The position numbers were made by a program, and so were the translations under genes. From assembly GCF_003236295.1 (NCBI RefSeq), contig NZ_POTW01000051.1:1-47616 (forward strand): DNA of 47,616 nucleotides, written 5' to 3'. This document shows positions 36,201-43,205 of the stretch, piece after piece (the first letter of the stretch is position 1; every line of letters starts with the position of its first letter). This DNA is from Jiangella anatolica. GTDB lineage: Bacteria > Actinomycetota > Actinomycetes > Jiangellales > Jiangellaceae. The notes beneath the pieces are model-generated. The model did not search any database and was not told the DNA's origin. It saw only the letters and a program-made list of their open reading frames with translations.

Positions 36201-39200
36201 CTGCTCGCTGGACTTCGCGCCGTTCGCGCCGTGCACGTCGCCGCTGACGTACACCGGCCTGAGCGTCGGCGAGCACTCGTTCAGGGTGTTCGCGACCGAC
36301 CCGGAAGGGGCCAGCCAGCTGGAGAGCACCGAGTACGACTGGACGGTGATCACGAGCCTGGACACCGTGCCGCCGAACGCCGTCATCCAGGGCGGACCGG
36401 CGGACCCGACCGGCGCGGCCACGTTCACGTTCTCCGGCACGGACAACGTCACCACCCCGGCCGGCCTGCTGTTCGAGTGCAGCATGGACAGCGCCGAGGA
36501 GGCCGCGTTCGCGCCGTGCACGAGCCCGTGGTCGTACCCGAACCCGGACGCCCCGGAGCCGCTGGAGCCCGGTGCGCACGTGTTCTATGTGCGGGCGATC
36601 GACGCCGAGGACAACATCGACCCGACGCCGGCGCAGCTGTCGTTCATCTACGGCGGCGACACCGTGGCGCCGTCTGTCACCATCCTGACCACGCCGCCGG
36701 CGACGACCCCGCACCCGGACGTGCTGTTCACGTTCAGCGCGAACGACCCGTTCGCGACGTTCGAGTGCAGCGTCGACGGCGCGGAGTTCGAGCCGTGCAC
36801 CTCGCCGTTCGAGGTGCAGGGGACGCTGGTCGGGGCGCACGAGCTGCAGGTGCGGGCGGTGGACCTGTCCGGCAACGTGGGCGCCGTGGCGTCGGCCGAG
36901 TGGACGATGGTGGGGCCGCCCGAGACGACCCTGCTGACCACGCCGGCCGACCCGTCGGGCGCGGACGTGACGTTCACCTTCATGGCCGACGTGCCGGGGT
37001 CGACGTTCACCTGCGCGCTGGACAGCGGGCCGTTCCTGCCGTGTGACTCGCCGCTGACCTACACCGGTCTCGGCGGCGGCGACCACGCGTTCCAGGTCGC
37101 CGCGGTCAGCCCGGAGGGCTTCGTGGACGAGTCGCCGTCGGAGTTCGCGTGGACCGTCGACGCGCCGGCCGACACGGTCGCGCCGGACACGGCGATCGAC
37201 AGCGGGCCGCCGTCGGTCACGACCGCCGTCGACGCGACGTTCGAGTTCTCCTCGCCCGATCCCGGCGCCGGGTTCGAGTGCGCGCTGGACGGCGGGTCGT
37301 TCAACACCTGCCCGACGCCGCACACGCTGGAGGGCGTCACGGAGGGGCCGCATTCGCTGGCGGTGCGGGCCGTGGACGCCTCGGGTAACGCGGATCCGAC
37401 GCCTGCCTCGTTCGCGTGGGAGGTCGACGGCCCGCCGGAGGCCTCGGTGACGTCGGGTCCGCCGGTCTCAACGGAGGCATCGTCGGCGACGTTCGAGTTC
37501 GTCTCCGACGAGCCGGGCTCCACGTTCGTCTGCTACCTCGACGGGGTGGAGGCGCCGTGCACGTCGCCGGCGTCCTACACCGGCCTGAGCGTCGGCACGC
37601 ACCTGTTCGCGGTGCAGGCGACGGACGCGAACGGCAACGTGCAGCCGGACTGGACCGAGCACGAGTGGACGGTGACACCGCCGATGCCGCCGCAGACGCT
37701 GCTGACGTCGGACCCGCCGCCGGCCACGACGAGCGCGACGGCCGCGTCGTTCGCGTTCAGCTCGAACGAGCCCGGCACGTTCCAGTGCGCGCTGGACGGG
37801 GCGGCGTTCGCCGCCTGCGTCTCGCCGGTGGAGTTGACCGGCCTCTCGGCGGGGGCGCACACGTTCGCCGTCCGCGCCGTCGACCTGGCCGGCATCCCCG
37901 ACGGCAGCCCGGTGGTGAGCACCTGGACGGTCACCCCGGCCGACACCACCGCGCCGCAGACGACGATCGGCGCCGGCCCGAGCGGATCGACGACGGCCAC
38001 GACGGCGGCGTTCGAGTTCACGGCCGACGAGGGCGGCTCGACGTTCGAGTGCCTCCTCGACGGCGGCGCCTGGGCCGCGTGCACGTCACCGTCGGTCCAC
38101 CATGACCTGACGCCGGGGGAGCACACGTTCCTGGTGCGGGCGACGGACGCGGCCGGCAACACCGACCCGACCCCGGCGACGCGCACCTGGACGATCGCAG
38201 CGCCGCCGGTCTGCACCGTGCAGAGCGTCACGCTGACCGCCGTCGCCGACGCGTGGATCGACCAGGGCGGCCCGTCGAGCAACAAGGGCGCCGACTCCAT
38301 CCTCAAGGTGATGTCGAAGGCGAACGCCAACCTGCGGGCGCTGGTCCGGTTCGACCTGCCGGAGCTGGCCGAGGGCTGCGCCGTGACGTCGGCGACGTTG
38401 CGCCTCAACGCCGCGTCGTCGCGCAGCGGCCGGACCCTGCAGGCGGTCCAGGTGGCCGCGCCGTGGACCGAGAACGGCGTCACGTGGGCCAACCAGCCCG
38501 CCGTCGCCGGGACGCCCGCGACCACCACCTCCGGCACCGGCTGGCGGACGTGGACGGTGACCCCGCAGGTGACGGCCATGTACACGGCCGGGACCGAGCA
38601 CGGGTTCCTGATCCGCGACGCGAGTGAGAACAACGACCACGAGCAGCAGTTCCGCAGCCGCGAGGCGGGCAGCAACCCGCCGCAGCTGGTGCTCACGATC
38701 GGGCCGGCGCCGGAGCCGGACACGACCGCGCCGCAGACCACGATCACGTCCGGTCCGGGCTCGGCCAGCGTCCCGTCGTTCGAGTTCATCGCCGACGAGC
38801 AGGGCGTGTCGTTCGAGTGCTCGCTCGACGGCGGGGCGTTCGCGGCCTGCTCGTCGCCCCGGACGTACTCGGGGCTGGCGGTCGGGTCGGAGCACACGTT
38901 CGCGGTGCGGTCGGTCGATCTGGCCGGCAACGTGGACCCGTCGCCGGCGACGGTCGGGTGGACCGTCCCGATCGACTGCGGCGCGCCGATCACCGTCCCG
39001 GCCAACGCCGACGCCTGGTTCGAGCAGGCCAGCCCGTCGACGAACAAGGGTGAGGACTCGGTACTCAAGGTGCTGTCGAAGTCGTCGAACCAGAACGTCC
39101 GGGCGGCGGTGCGGTTCGCGCTGCCGGCGCCGCCTTCCGGATGCGAGGTCACTGGCGCGACGCTGCGGGTGTACTCCGACTCGGCGGTGTCCGGGCGGAC

Positions 39201-39486
39201 GCTGCAGGCGCAGCGCGCGGCGGCGGCCTGGACCGAGACCGGCATCACCTGGGCCTCCCAGCCCTCGGTCGTCGGCGCGGCCGCGTCCGCGCCGTCCGGC
39301 ACAGGCTGGCGGACCTGGACGGTGACCGAGCAGGTGCTGGCCATGTACGCGCCCGGCGCCAACCACGGCTTCGTCCTGCGCGACGCCACCGAGGGCGCCA
39401 GCGCCGGGCCGGAGCAGTCGTTCCACAGCCGGGAGAAGGGAGAGAACACCCCGCAGCTCGTCGTCACCTTCGGGGCGTCGAGCTGA
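27262..39486 (+). CDS. Giant secreted multi-domain beta-helix / Ig-like repeat protein (4074 aa)
   Basis: Starts at ATG 27262 after a G-rich ribosome site; signal peptide with AAQA cleavage site near residue 33. Order: CSLREA-type motif GECTLRAAIQESNA (about 60-73); right-handed beta-helix (73-600) closed by a choice-of-anchor-Q-like end NGGPTLTMAPRPDSLAVDGG; Ig-like repeats 1-2 (657-868); DNRLRE-type module (868-1043); NosD-type beta-helix A (1055-1455); Ig 3-5; beta-helix B (1772-2173); Ig 6-7; beta-helix C (2364-2748); Ig 8-17 (2753-3648); DNRLRE 2 (3650-3813); Ig 18; DNRLRE 3 (3905-4074). Ig units of about 90 aa follow FECxLDG..C.SP..Y.GL..G.H.F.VRA.D..GN.DPTPA, each with two cysteines. 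No LPXTG, C-terminal membrane helix or other anchor is present. Adhesion or polysaccharide binding/degradation outside the cell is inferred; no catalytic residues can be pinpointed. Confidence 0.88.
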   Translation: MSKGRTRALVALIASLATLAGIIALTAPAAQAGEIFAVTSTTDAADADVGDGLCLTGAGECTLRAAIQESNASTAPDVVQVPAGTYELAIAPDGDNGAGTGDLDVTAPVTVTGAGATTTIVDGGDVPGGAVPEQTALDRVLEIHETAGTVTLTGLTLREGWAAEEGGALYTASGGNVRLNGVTVADSTAIGAGGGIYALTGTVTITGGAITGNTAHNGGGVFGAGELSGNGVPSRLNLSGVTVDGNSAASGGGVFIDHEGALNLSTSTITENHATDGDGGGVVAGSKASLSIRGGTIEGNTATGDGGGVFTGVERPVAVDGVTFTGNAAGVEVEGVTEGSGGGLFAGGSGPVVVKASTFAENTAGAAGGGIALENNGSVSIDDSELTGNHAEAGGGLLNAAARVTLTGLTVLGNEAELDGGGILSEGSGDFTISETTVRGNTAENGGGLANEADGALRVEASTFWDNRAIARFSDDTGLGGGIYGLGDAEANYENVTITGNTAQVRGGGLYVDADAPVHVSSTTIAHNSAPEASGLGGEVTVITFPIQPSQGVILRNTIVSDNLLGPNCSFPVGSEGGNIENGDSCWFRGTRDRQNAETAGLDAVADNGGPTLTMAPRPDSLAVDGGVSPCPTVDQRGVARPQSTECDSGAVEFDGPFGPPDSTPPDTAYVSGPVQDTETTSLFTFTGHDAVTPTDELLYECRLLEFEPGEPPEPPDPTEPLDPEEMFAGCPNPWQVELVEDGVYLFEVRAIDRAGNVDPTPASRSFELQPDGTPPNTVFQETPPDPSDRNSAAFTFTGTDDRTAPQFLEFECRIDTIDPDAWLECFNPAVFSNLAPGEHTVQVRAIDGEGNIDPTPATHTWTVAPAASCTAANIVLTAAADTHVEQELPLDNFGGSEALAVRSAAPDGNARSFVRFDLPAVPDDCVLERATLRLHGEGEAGRTLEAVATDAAWDESQLTWNTQPGTTGAAVPTTSGSGYREWTLTGQVQAMLDGAAANHGWQLRDAAEGAETGAESTFVSTEAIIDPPTPPQLVLRFQDAGTPEPPAPPEPGAAETVTCGQVITESTRVANDLSCPGEGLVIGAPNLVLDLNGHTLRSTLVVDPGAEEGMFAGVRNAGHANVDVRNGTIELFGYGVRVLGGGEHGSIHDLTLNRNVMAGVELHDADDGRYGVHVHDNVIDLNGDGVAAVSGTEGALIENNELGGNVGRQVYLFDAGHNRIEGNTVSGLTHDPLLDSDGGIYLESSSDNVVAGNTVTDTGDAAIAIHAGSHRNTVEGNTSSRSSDSAVSVDDSDGAIVTGNVAHLSGGAGITLSNAHHGVVSENDARFNPGGILLAGSHDNEVTGNEVSHTGAEGIGVESSLRNVISGNVANHGGGAGIAVTAEIAEPSDSNVIEDNEATGNLGDGISVGGSGHEVTANEAYNNAAWGISADVLTIDGGGNLASGNAEPEQCEGVVCAPGAAPPVVPPDLTAPDTQLLSTPANGASSLAPQSFTFTGTDNVAPATALRFECRLDAPPDPPPPVPEPGEPPQPPDVDNWVECSSPQLYRFLLAGEHTFEVRAIDPFDNIDLTPATYTWTVVPAPPGDDTLPPSTTISSAPEDPSTSDAATFAFRGSDNATPGPFLTYQCRLDGAAWAACVSPAEYTGLSLGSHTFEVRATDGAGNTDPTPATHTWTVVTPPDDTTAPETTIDSGPDVTTVNTTATFTFSSNETGATFECALDEAAFAACASPAEYTGLAVGEHRLQVRAIDPSGNVDASPAEHVWTVSAAPVPTTVSCGQVLTQSTLLENDLTDCGGDGLVIGAHGITVDLDGRIVDGIGQGTGIRNDGFDSVTVRNGIVQEFDLGVSLNAGVALNIVDGLTLHSHLVAAVQLSNADDGTHGNTVRNNEIAGNGIGVALLSGTQAASVTGNVISGSTEYGVHLLNSSGNTLARNQISGTSNAGVQLDGSSDNTLLENEVMTSSDAAVLIQLGSHGNRVEGNALSESEAGVIVIESDGTEIVGNTATTNGDLGISLETANGSLIQDNDVRYNTGGIALHGSSGNHVEANDASDSSGVGIEVGDGSLSNVLLGNVAIANDAEGIAVSAFAPPGSGTLIQGNTANSNAADGIAITAVGHMIGGNVANNNGGWGIYAESGSVAGINVDGGGNRATGNVGGGIDPVTQKVIQCHNVDCDGGPPLPTDQVAPDTSIVSGPSDPTTSTSATITFTGSDNATTVTFECRIDGGAWAPCVNPVTYTGLGVGEHLVEVRATDWSGNVDETPAQHAWTVEPPPPGVAPETSIDSGPDAMTVSTTATFAFSSNEEGVTFQCKLDAQPYAACTSPATYTGLSVGAHTLLVRATDSEGNVDATPAQFQWTIGPAPVAAAVSCGQTITQSTLVTNDLTGCQGDGLIIGAAGITLDLGGHLLEGSGLGAGVRNSGFDSVAIVNGSVTDFDFGVQLGGGVANNVVASIVATANQDAGIALAGTDAGNTVRTSTIGENTAGIVLSGGTTGAVVLDNTLSLNPGDGIRLDGVTGSRVEGNLVTGSSESGIALLGSTGNTLLDNHLSTSSGAGISLEAGSDDNLVQGNASTVSGAAGIGVVDSSGNEFVANAIGSASGTGIALDSADDSQLRANDVRFNSGGIALIQSGGNLIEGNNASGTTDAGISVESESFGNVIRSNTAGGNNGEGIYVAGQAPAGEGNLVESNNASNNGSGGILVSDAGHTVTGNVANSNDGWGIYAHEQTVDGGQNHATGNAEPAQCFTIVCIIGPAPGAPDTEIVDRPANPSTSRNALFTFIGTDDITPLGNLEFQCRLDSTDEAAWADCENPQEYTNLSPGDHRFEVRAVDENELVDASPAVYEWEYVPLPPGVAPDTVINLKPPAETPLFDALFTFSSNEPDVTYECAIDDAAWEPCFFSVEHEFDETQVGPHTFRVRATDSEGLTDPTPAEYTWVITGVLATITDGPAFEPGQGTEPPNGGETEETTATFVFEANVADSTFDCSLDFAPFAPCTSPLTYTGLSVGEHSFRVFATDPEGASQLESTEYDWTVITSLDTVPPNAVIQGGPADPTGAATFTFSGTDNVTTPAGLLFECSMDSAEEAAFAPCTSPWSYPNPDAPEPLEPGAHVFYVRAIDAEDNIDPTPAQLSFIYGGDTVAPSVTILTTPPATTPHPDVLFTFSANDPFATFECSVDGAEFEPCTSPFEVQGTLVGAHELQVRAVDLSGNVGAVASAEWTMVGPPETTLLTTPADPSGADVTFTFMADVPGSTFTCALDSGPFLPCDSPLTYTGLGGGDHAFQVAAVSPEGFVDESPSEFAWTVDAPADTVAPDTAIDSGPPSVTTAVDATFEFSSPDPGAGFECALDGGSFNTCPTPHTLEGVTEGPHSLAVRAVDASGNADPTPASFAWEVDGPPEASVTSGPPVSTEASSATFEFVSDEPGSTFVCYLDGVEAPCTSPASYTGLSVGTHLFAVQATDANGNVQPDWTEHEWTVTPPMPPQTLLTSDPPPATTSATAASFAFSSNEPGTFQCALDGAAFAACVSPVELTGLSAGAHTFAVRAVDLAGIPDGSPVVSTWTVTPADTTAPQTTIGAGPSGSTTATTAAFEFTADEGGSTFECLLDGGAWAACTSPSVHHDLTPGEHTFLVRATDAAGNTDPTPATRTWTIAAPPVCTVQSVTLTAVADAWIDQGGPSSNKGADSILKVMSKANANLRALVRFDLPELAEGCAVTSATLRLNAASSRSGRTLQAVQVAAPWTENGVTWANQPAVAGTPATTTSGTGWRTWTVTPQVTAMYTAGTEHGFLIRDASENNDHEQQFRSREAGSNPPQLVLTIGPAPEPDTTAPQTTITSGPGSASVPSFEFIADEQGVSFECSLDGGAFAACSSPRTYSGLAVGSEHTFAVRSVDLAGNVDPSPATVGWTVPIDCGAPITVPANADAWFEQASPSTNKGEDSVLKVLSKSSNQNVRAAVRFALPAPPSGCEVTGATLRVYSDSAVSGRTLQAQRAAAAWTETGITWASQPSVVGAAASAPSGTGWRTWTVTEQVLAMYAPGANHGFVLRDATEGASAGPEQSFHSREKGENTPQLVVTFGASS

Positions 39487-39501
39487 CGCCCTTTCCGGGA
39501 A

Positions 39502-39538
39502 GGTGGCGGTCACGGCGCCCCCCGCCGTGACCGCCACC
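39502..39538 (+). terminator. Strong hairpin terminator of the giant gene
   Basis: A perfect 16-bp stem GGTGGCGGTCACGGCG / CGCCGTGACCGCCACC with a five-C loop begins 15 nt after the stop codon. There is no T-tract, which is usual for actinobacterial terminators. Confidence 0.75.
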
Positions 39539-39591
39539 GCCGTTCGAGGGAGCTCCCCGGCTCGGTCCGTGGGTCATCCGCCGCCGCGCCC

Positions 39592-39597
39592 TAGCAT
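39592..39597 (+). promoter_or_regulatory. -10 box of the DinB-like gene (leaderless arrangement)
   Basis: TAGCAT ends 7 nt before the ATG at 39605, which favours this start over the in-frame ATG at 39614. Confidence 0.5.
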
Positions 39598-39604
39598 CAC
39601 GGCC

Positions 39605-40186
39605 ATGCCTAGCATGCCGATCCATCACGACGACCGCGGCTATCTGCGGGAGTCGCGCCGTCAGGTGCTCCGCGCGTTGGACGGCCTGGACGAGTATCAG
39701 ATCCGCCGCCCGATGACTCCGACCGGCACGAACCTGCTCGGCGTGGTGAAGCATCTCGTCGGCATCGAAGCCGGCTATCTGGGGACATGCCTCGGCCACC
39801 CGTTTCCGGAGCCGCTGCCGTGGATCGGCGACGAGCAGGCGGCTGTGCCGAATCGCGACATGTGGGCCACCGCCACCGAGTCCCGGGATCACATCACCGG
39901 CCTCTACCGGCGCTCGTGTGAGCACTCGGACCGGGTACTGGACGAGATCGGCCTGAACGCGGCCGCAGCGGTGCCGTGGTGGCCCGCTGCCTCCAGGGCG
40001 ACGACGGCGGAAGCCCTGCTGGCGCGCGTATTGACGGACACCGCGATGCATGCGGGACAACTGCAGGTGCTGAGGGAACTGATCGACGGCCGGGCGGGCT
40101 CGGATCGCGACTCGACCGGCGACGACCGGTGGTGGGCGGAGTACAGGTCGATGCTGGACGACGTGGCGCGCCGGTTCCAGCCCTAG
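39605..40186 (+). CDS. DinB-like / DUF664 family protein
   Basis: Encodes 193 aa. The pattern of the DinB/YfiT-like four-helix bundle is seen: LRESRRQVLRALDGLDEYQI, then TNLLGVVKHLVGIEAGYLG with the first metal-type His, and VLTDTAMHAGQLQVLRELI with the second. Family members bind a divalent metal through three histidines and some are thiol-dependent transferases using mycothiol or bacillithiol; in actinomycetes mycothiol would be the likely cofactor. The substrate is unknown. It lies between the giant-gene terminator and the phosphomannomutase gene and has its own promoter, so it is a separate unit. Confidence 0.85.
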   Translation: MPSMPIHHDDRGYLRESRRQVLRALDGLDEYQIRRPMTPTGTNLLGVVKHLVGIEAGYLGTCLGHPFPEPLPWIGDEQAAVPNRDMWATATESRDHITGLYRRSCEHSDRVLDEIGLNAAAAVPWWPAASRATTAEALLARVLTDTAMHAGQLQVLRELIDGRAGSDRDSTGDDRWWAEYRSMLDDVARRFQP

Positions 40187-40235
40187 CGTGCGGCGGAGTT
40201 CGCCCGTGCGTCTCCGTCACGCCGAGCGGGCAGGA

Positions 40236-40241
40236 TAGGGT
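40236..40241 (+). promoter_or_regulatory. -10 box of manB (leaderless arrangement)
   Basis: TAGGGT ends 7 nt before the GTG at 40249 and no ribosome binding site is present. Confidence 0.55.
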
Positions 40242-40248
40242 CGCGAGC

Positions 40249-41628
40249 GTGCGCGACCTCGCCCCGATCCTCAAGGCCTACGACATCCGTGGTGTGGTGC
40301 CCGACGAGCTCGACGACGAGACGGTGCGGGCCATCGGATGGGCGGCGGCGCATGTGCTGGCCGACGGCAGCGGCGCGCTGGTCGTCGGGCACGACATGCG
40401 GCCCACCTCGCCCGGCCTCGCCGCGGCGTTCGCCGACGGCGTCACCGCGGCCGGCGTGGACGTCGTCATGGCCGGGCTGACCAGCACCGACCAGCTCTAC
40501 TACGCCAGCGGCGCGCTGGGCCTCCCCGGCGCGATGTTCACCGCCAGCCACAACCCGGCCCGCTACAACGGCATCAAGCTGTGCCGGGCCGGCGCCGCCC
40601 CGGTCGGCTACGACACCGGCCTCAGCGATATCCGGGCGCTCATCGCCGACGGCGTCGACACCCCCGTCGCGGCCCGCGGCCGGATCACGGCACGCGACAC
40701 GCTGGCCGACTACGCCGCCCACCTGCACGACCTCGTCCCGCTCGACGGCGGGCGCCCGCTGACCGTCGTCGTCGACGCCGGCAACGGGATGGCCGGGCAC
40801 ACCGTCCCGGCCGTGCTCTCCCTGCCGGGGCTCACCGTCGTTCCCCTGTACTTCGAGCTGGACGGCACCTTCCCGAACCACGAGGCGAACCCGATCGACC
40901 CGGCCAACCTCGTCGACCTGCAGGCCGCCGTCCGCGAGCACGGCGCCGACCTCGGGCTGGCCTTCGACGGCGACGCCGACCGCTGCTTCGTCGTCGACGA
41001 GCGCGGCGAGCTCGTGTCGCCGTCGGCGCTGACCGCGCTGATCGCCGTCCGCGAGCTGGCCCGCGACCCCGGCGCGCGCGTCGTGCACAACCTCATCACC
41101 TCGAAGGCCGTGCCGGAGATCATCGCCGAGCACGGCGGCACCCCGGTGCGCACTCGCGTCGGCCACTCGCTGATCAAGCAGACGATGGCCGAGACCGGCG
41201 CCGTCTTCGGCGGCGAGCACTCCGGGCACTTCTACTTCCGCGACTTCTGGCGGGCCGACTCCGGCATGCTCGCGGCGCTGCACACGCTGGCCGCGCTGCG
41301 CGCCGATCCGCGGCCGCTGTCGCAGCTGCTCGTCCCGTACGAGCGGTACGTCGGGTCCGGTGAGATCAACAGCACGGTCGACGACGCCGAGGCGGTCACC
41401 GCCCGGGTCGAGGAGGCGTTCGGCAAGGCGCCGGACATCGTCACCGACCGGCTCGACGGCCTCACCGTCGAGTTCACCGGCACGCCGATGTGGTGGTTCA
41501 ACCTGCGCCCGTCCAACACCGAGCCGCTGCTGCGGCTCAACGTCGAGGGCGCCGACCGCGCCGTCATGGAACGGGTGCGCGACGACGTCCTGCGGGTGGT
41601 CCGCGGGGCCGGGGAGGAAACCTCGTGA
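40249..41628 (+). CDS. manB: Phosphomannomutase / phosphoglucomutase
   Basis: Encodes 459 aa from GTG. All four alpha-D-phosphohexomutase signatures are present: the catalytic phosphoserine loop TASHNPARYNG (Ser100), the metal-binding loop DGDADR (240-245), the sugar-binding loop GEHSGH (322-327) and the phosphate-binding loop RPSNTEP (420-426). It interconverts mannose-6-P and mannose-1-P, possibly glucose phosphates also, supplying GDP-mannose for mannosylated lipids and glycans. It corresponds to the mycobacterial gene between DUF3499 and the SIS isomerase gene. Its stop overlaps the start of the Trm112-like gene (GTGA). Confidence 0.95.
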   Translation: MRDLAPILKAYDIRGVVPDELDDETVRAIGWAAAHVLADGSGALVVGHDMRPTSPGLAAAFADGVTAAGVDVVMAGLTSTDQLYYASGALGLPGAMFTASHNPARYNGIKLCRAGAAPVGYDTGLSDIRALIADGVDTPVAARGRITARDTLADYAAHLHDLVPLDGGRPLTVVVDAGNGMAGHTVPAVLSLPGLTVVPLYFELDGTFPNHEANPIDPANLVDLQAAVREHGADLGLAFDGDADRCFVVDERGELVSPSALTALIAVRELARDPGARVVHNLITSKAVPEIIAEHGGTPVRTRVGHSLIKQTMAETGAVFGGEHSGHFYFRDFWRADSGMLAALHTLAALRADPRPLSQLLVPYERYVGSGEINSTVDDAEAVTARVEEAFGKAPDIVTDRLDGLTVEFTGTPMWWFNLRPSNTEPLLRLNVEGADRAVMERVRDDVLRVVRGAGEETS

Positions 41629-41801
41629 GGCTGGATCCGACGTTGCTGCAGGTCATCGCGTGCCCGGTCTGTCATGGCGCGCTTGAGCCGGACGATGCGG
41701 CCGGCGAGCTGCTGTGCACCGGCTGCCCGCGGGCGTACCCGGTGCGCGACGACATCCCCGTGCTGCTGGCCGACCAGGCCCGCACCCGTTCTGCGGAGTA
41801 G
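41625..41801 (+). CDS. Trm112-like small zinc protein (UPF0434 type)
   Basis: Encodes 58 aa from GTG overlapping the manB stop. Two cysteine pairs, ACPVCHG (Cys13, Cys16) and LLCTGCPRAYPVRDDIPVLL (Cys31, Cys34), form a zinc ribbon of the Trm112/YcaR type, and the run into IPVLL is diagnostic. Trm112 proteins act as partners that stabilise methyltransferases in other organisms; what this bacterial copy binds is unknown. It is tightly coupled between manB and the SIS isomerase gene, so it is co-expressed with mannose metabolism. Confidence 0.88.
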   Translation: MRLDPTLLQVIACPVCHGALEPDDAAGELLCTGCPRAYPVRDDIPVLLADQARTRSAE

Positions 41802-41806
41802 CCCAC

Positions 41807-42823
41807 GTGTTCTTCGACGGCTCGCTCGACGACCAGGACGCGCTGAGCGTCATCGACCCGGTGCTGCGCGACATCGCCGGCTGGGGCGCCCAGGTCCGCC
41901 TCGCCGACGTCGCCTCGGCGGACGTGCTGGCCTCTATCGCCGCGGGGGACCGGCCGCGGGCGATCGTCGCCGGCGGCGCCGACGGCCGGCTGTTCCGCGC
42001 CGTGCTGGAGCCGGTCTGCCCCGTCCCGTTCGTCGCTTGGCCGCACCGCGGGCTGCCCGGCTGGGCCGGCCCGCTGGACCTCGTGGTCGTCGTGTGCCGC
42101 TCCGGCCACGGCGACGACGAGATCTCCGCCGTCGCCGAGGCCCGCCGCCGCGGCTGCCAGCTGCTCGTCGCCGCGCCGTCGGACTCCCCGATGGCGGCGG
42201 CCGCCGCCGGCCGCGGCACGACGTTCCTGCCGGCCGGCAGCGCCGACCCGACCGCGCTCGCCGTCCCCGTCCTGCACGCTCTGCACATCATGGGCCTCGG
42301 CCCCCGGGTCGAGGCCGAGCCCGTCGCGGCCGCCCTCGACGACGTCGCCGAGCGGTGCGGCCCCAGTGTCCCCGCCGACGTGAACCCGGCCAAGGAGCTC
42401 GCCCTCGCCATCGCCGACGACGTCCCCATCGTGTGGGGCGGGTCGGTGCTGGCCGCCCGCGCCGCCCGCCGCGTCGCCGAGGCGCTGCGCTCGGCCAGCG
42501 GCCGCCCCGCCGTCGCCGGCGAGGCCGACCAGCTGGTCCCGATCCTGGAGGGCGCGCCCGAGCCGGACCTCTTCGCCGACCCCTTCGAGGACGCCGCCGC
42601 CGCGCCCTCGCGGCCGGCGCTGGTCATTCTCGAGGACGGCGCCGACACGCCCGCTGCCCTGGCCGGCCGGGCGCGGCTGGACGAGGCCGCCAAGAACGGC
42701 TCGGTGCGGGTCCAGGAGGTGCGCGCCACCGACGGTCCCGACATCGGCCGCTTCGCCGCCCTGCTCGCCACCGGCCGGTACGCGGCCGCCTACTTGGCGC
42801 TCGGCCTCGGCCGCCCCGCCTGA
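41807..42823 (+). CDS. SIS-domain phosphoglucose/phosphomannose isomerase-like protein
   Basis: Encodes 338 aa from GTG, 5 bp after the Trm112-like gene. The first half has an SIS-type Rossmann core (AIVAGGADGRLFRAVLEPV, then LDLVVVVCRSGHGDDEISAVAEARRRG), and the second half VNPAKELALAIADDVPIVWGG leads into the C-terminal isomerase-like domain. It corresponds to the gene adjacent to manA and manB in other actinomycetes (Rv3256c position). Isomerisation between fructose-6-P and glucose-6-P or mannose-6-P is likely from fold and context, but the actinobacterial group is divergent and its activity is not certain from sequence. It converges with vapC. Confidence 0.8.
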   Translation: MFFDGSLDDQDALSVIDPVLRDIAGWGAQVRLADVASADVLASIAAGDRPRAIVAGGADGRLFRAVLEPVCPVPFVAWPHRGLPGWAGPLDLVVVVCRSGHGDDEISAVAEARRRGCQLLVAAPSDSPMAAAAAGRGTTFLPAGSADPTALAVPVLHALHIMGLGPRVEAEPVAAALDDVAERCGPSVPADVNPAKELALAIADDVPIVWGGSVLAARAARRVAEALRSASGRPAVAGEADQLVPILEGAPEPDLFADPFEDAAAAPSRPALVILEDGADTPAALAGRARLDEAAKNGSVRVQEVRATDGPDIGRFAALLATGRYAAAYLALGLGRPA

Positions 42824-42827
42824 CGGT

Positions 42828-43205
42828 TCAGTGCAGCACGCGGATCTCGGCGCCGGCGTCCAGGCCCGACCACGCCCGATCGGCGGTGAGCGCGGGCACG
42901 CCGAGGCGTCCGGCGAGGGCGAGGCAGCATCGATCCGCGAGGGAGAGCCCGGCGGCGCGGGTCGCCGGGTACAGCTTGGCTGCTCGAGCCGCGTCCTCCT
43001 CGGTCAGCGGCTGCACGGTCACGCCGAGGACGATGAGCAACGCGCCTTGGCGGTCCGGGTCGCCGCCGTGGAAGGCGATCTGCTGCAGCGTCTCCGACCA
43101 GTTGACCGCGCTGACGTGGGACTCCTGCAGGAGCGGTGGCACGGACTCGTGGCCGGGCTCGGCATAGAGGTAGGCCAGGAGCGCCGACGCATCGAGGACG
43201 ATCAC
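42828..43205 (-). CDS. vapC: PIN-domain toxin, VapC family
   Basis: Encodes 125 aa from GTG, overlapping the antitoxin stop (GTGA). The acidic residues of the PIN nuclease site are visible: VLDASALLAYLY with the first Asp, VSAVNWSETLQQ with Glu, SLADRCCLALA with Asp, and ALTADRAW with the last Asp. VapC toxins are Mg-dependent ribonucleases that cut tRNA or rRNA when released from their antitoxin. The length is typical and all acidic residues are retained, so it should be active. It lies between the SIS isomerase gene and manA, where related genomes have no insertion. Confidence 0.9.
   Translation of the reverse strand: MIVLDASALLAYLYAEPGHESVPPLLQESHVSAVNWSETLQQIAFHGGDPDRQGALLIVLGVTVQPLTEEDAARAAKLYPATRAAGLSLADRCCLALAGRLGVPALTADRAWSGLDAGAEIRVLH

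Noticed and set aside
29998-37353. Very long open frame (2451 codons) on the minus strand antisense to the giant gene, with another at 27097-29913
   Set aside because: These follow from codon usage: GC-rich third positions and rare TTA/CTA/TCA on the sense strand leave antisense frames open. Their translations are low-complexity Arg/Val/Asp/Ala sequence without any domain, while the plus-strand frame has a signal peptide and clear domains.
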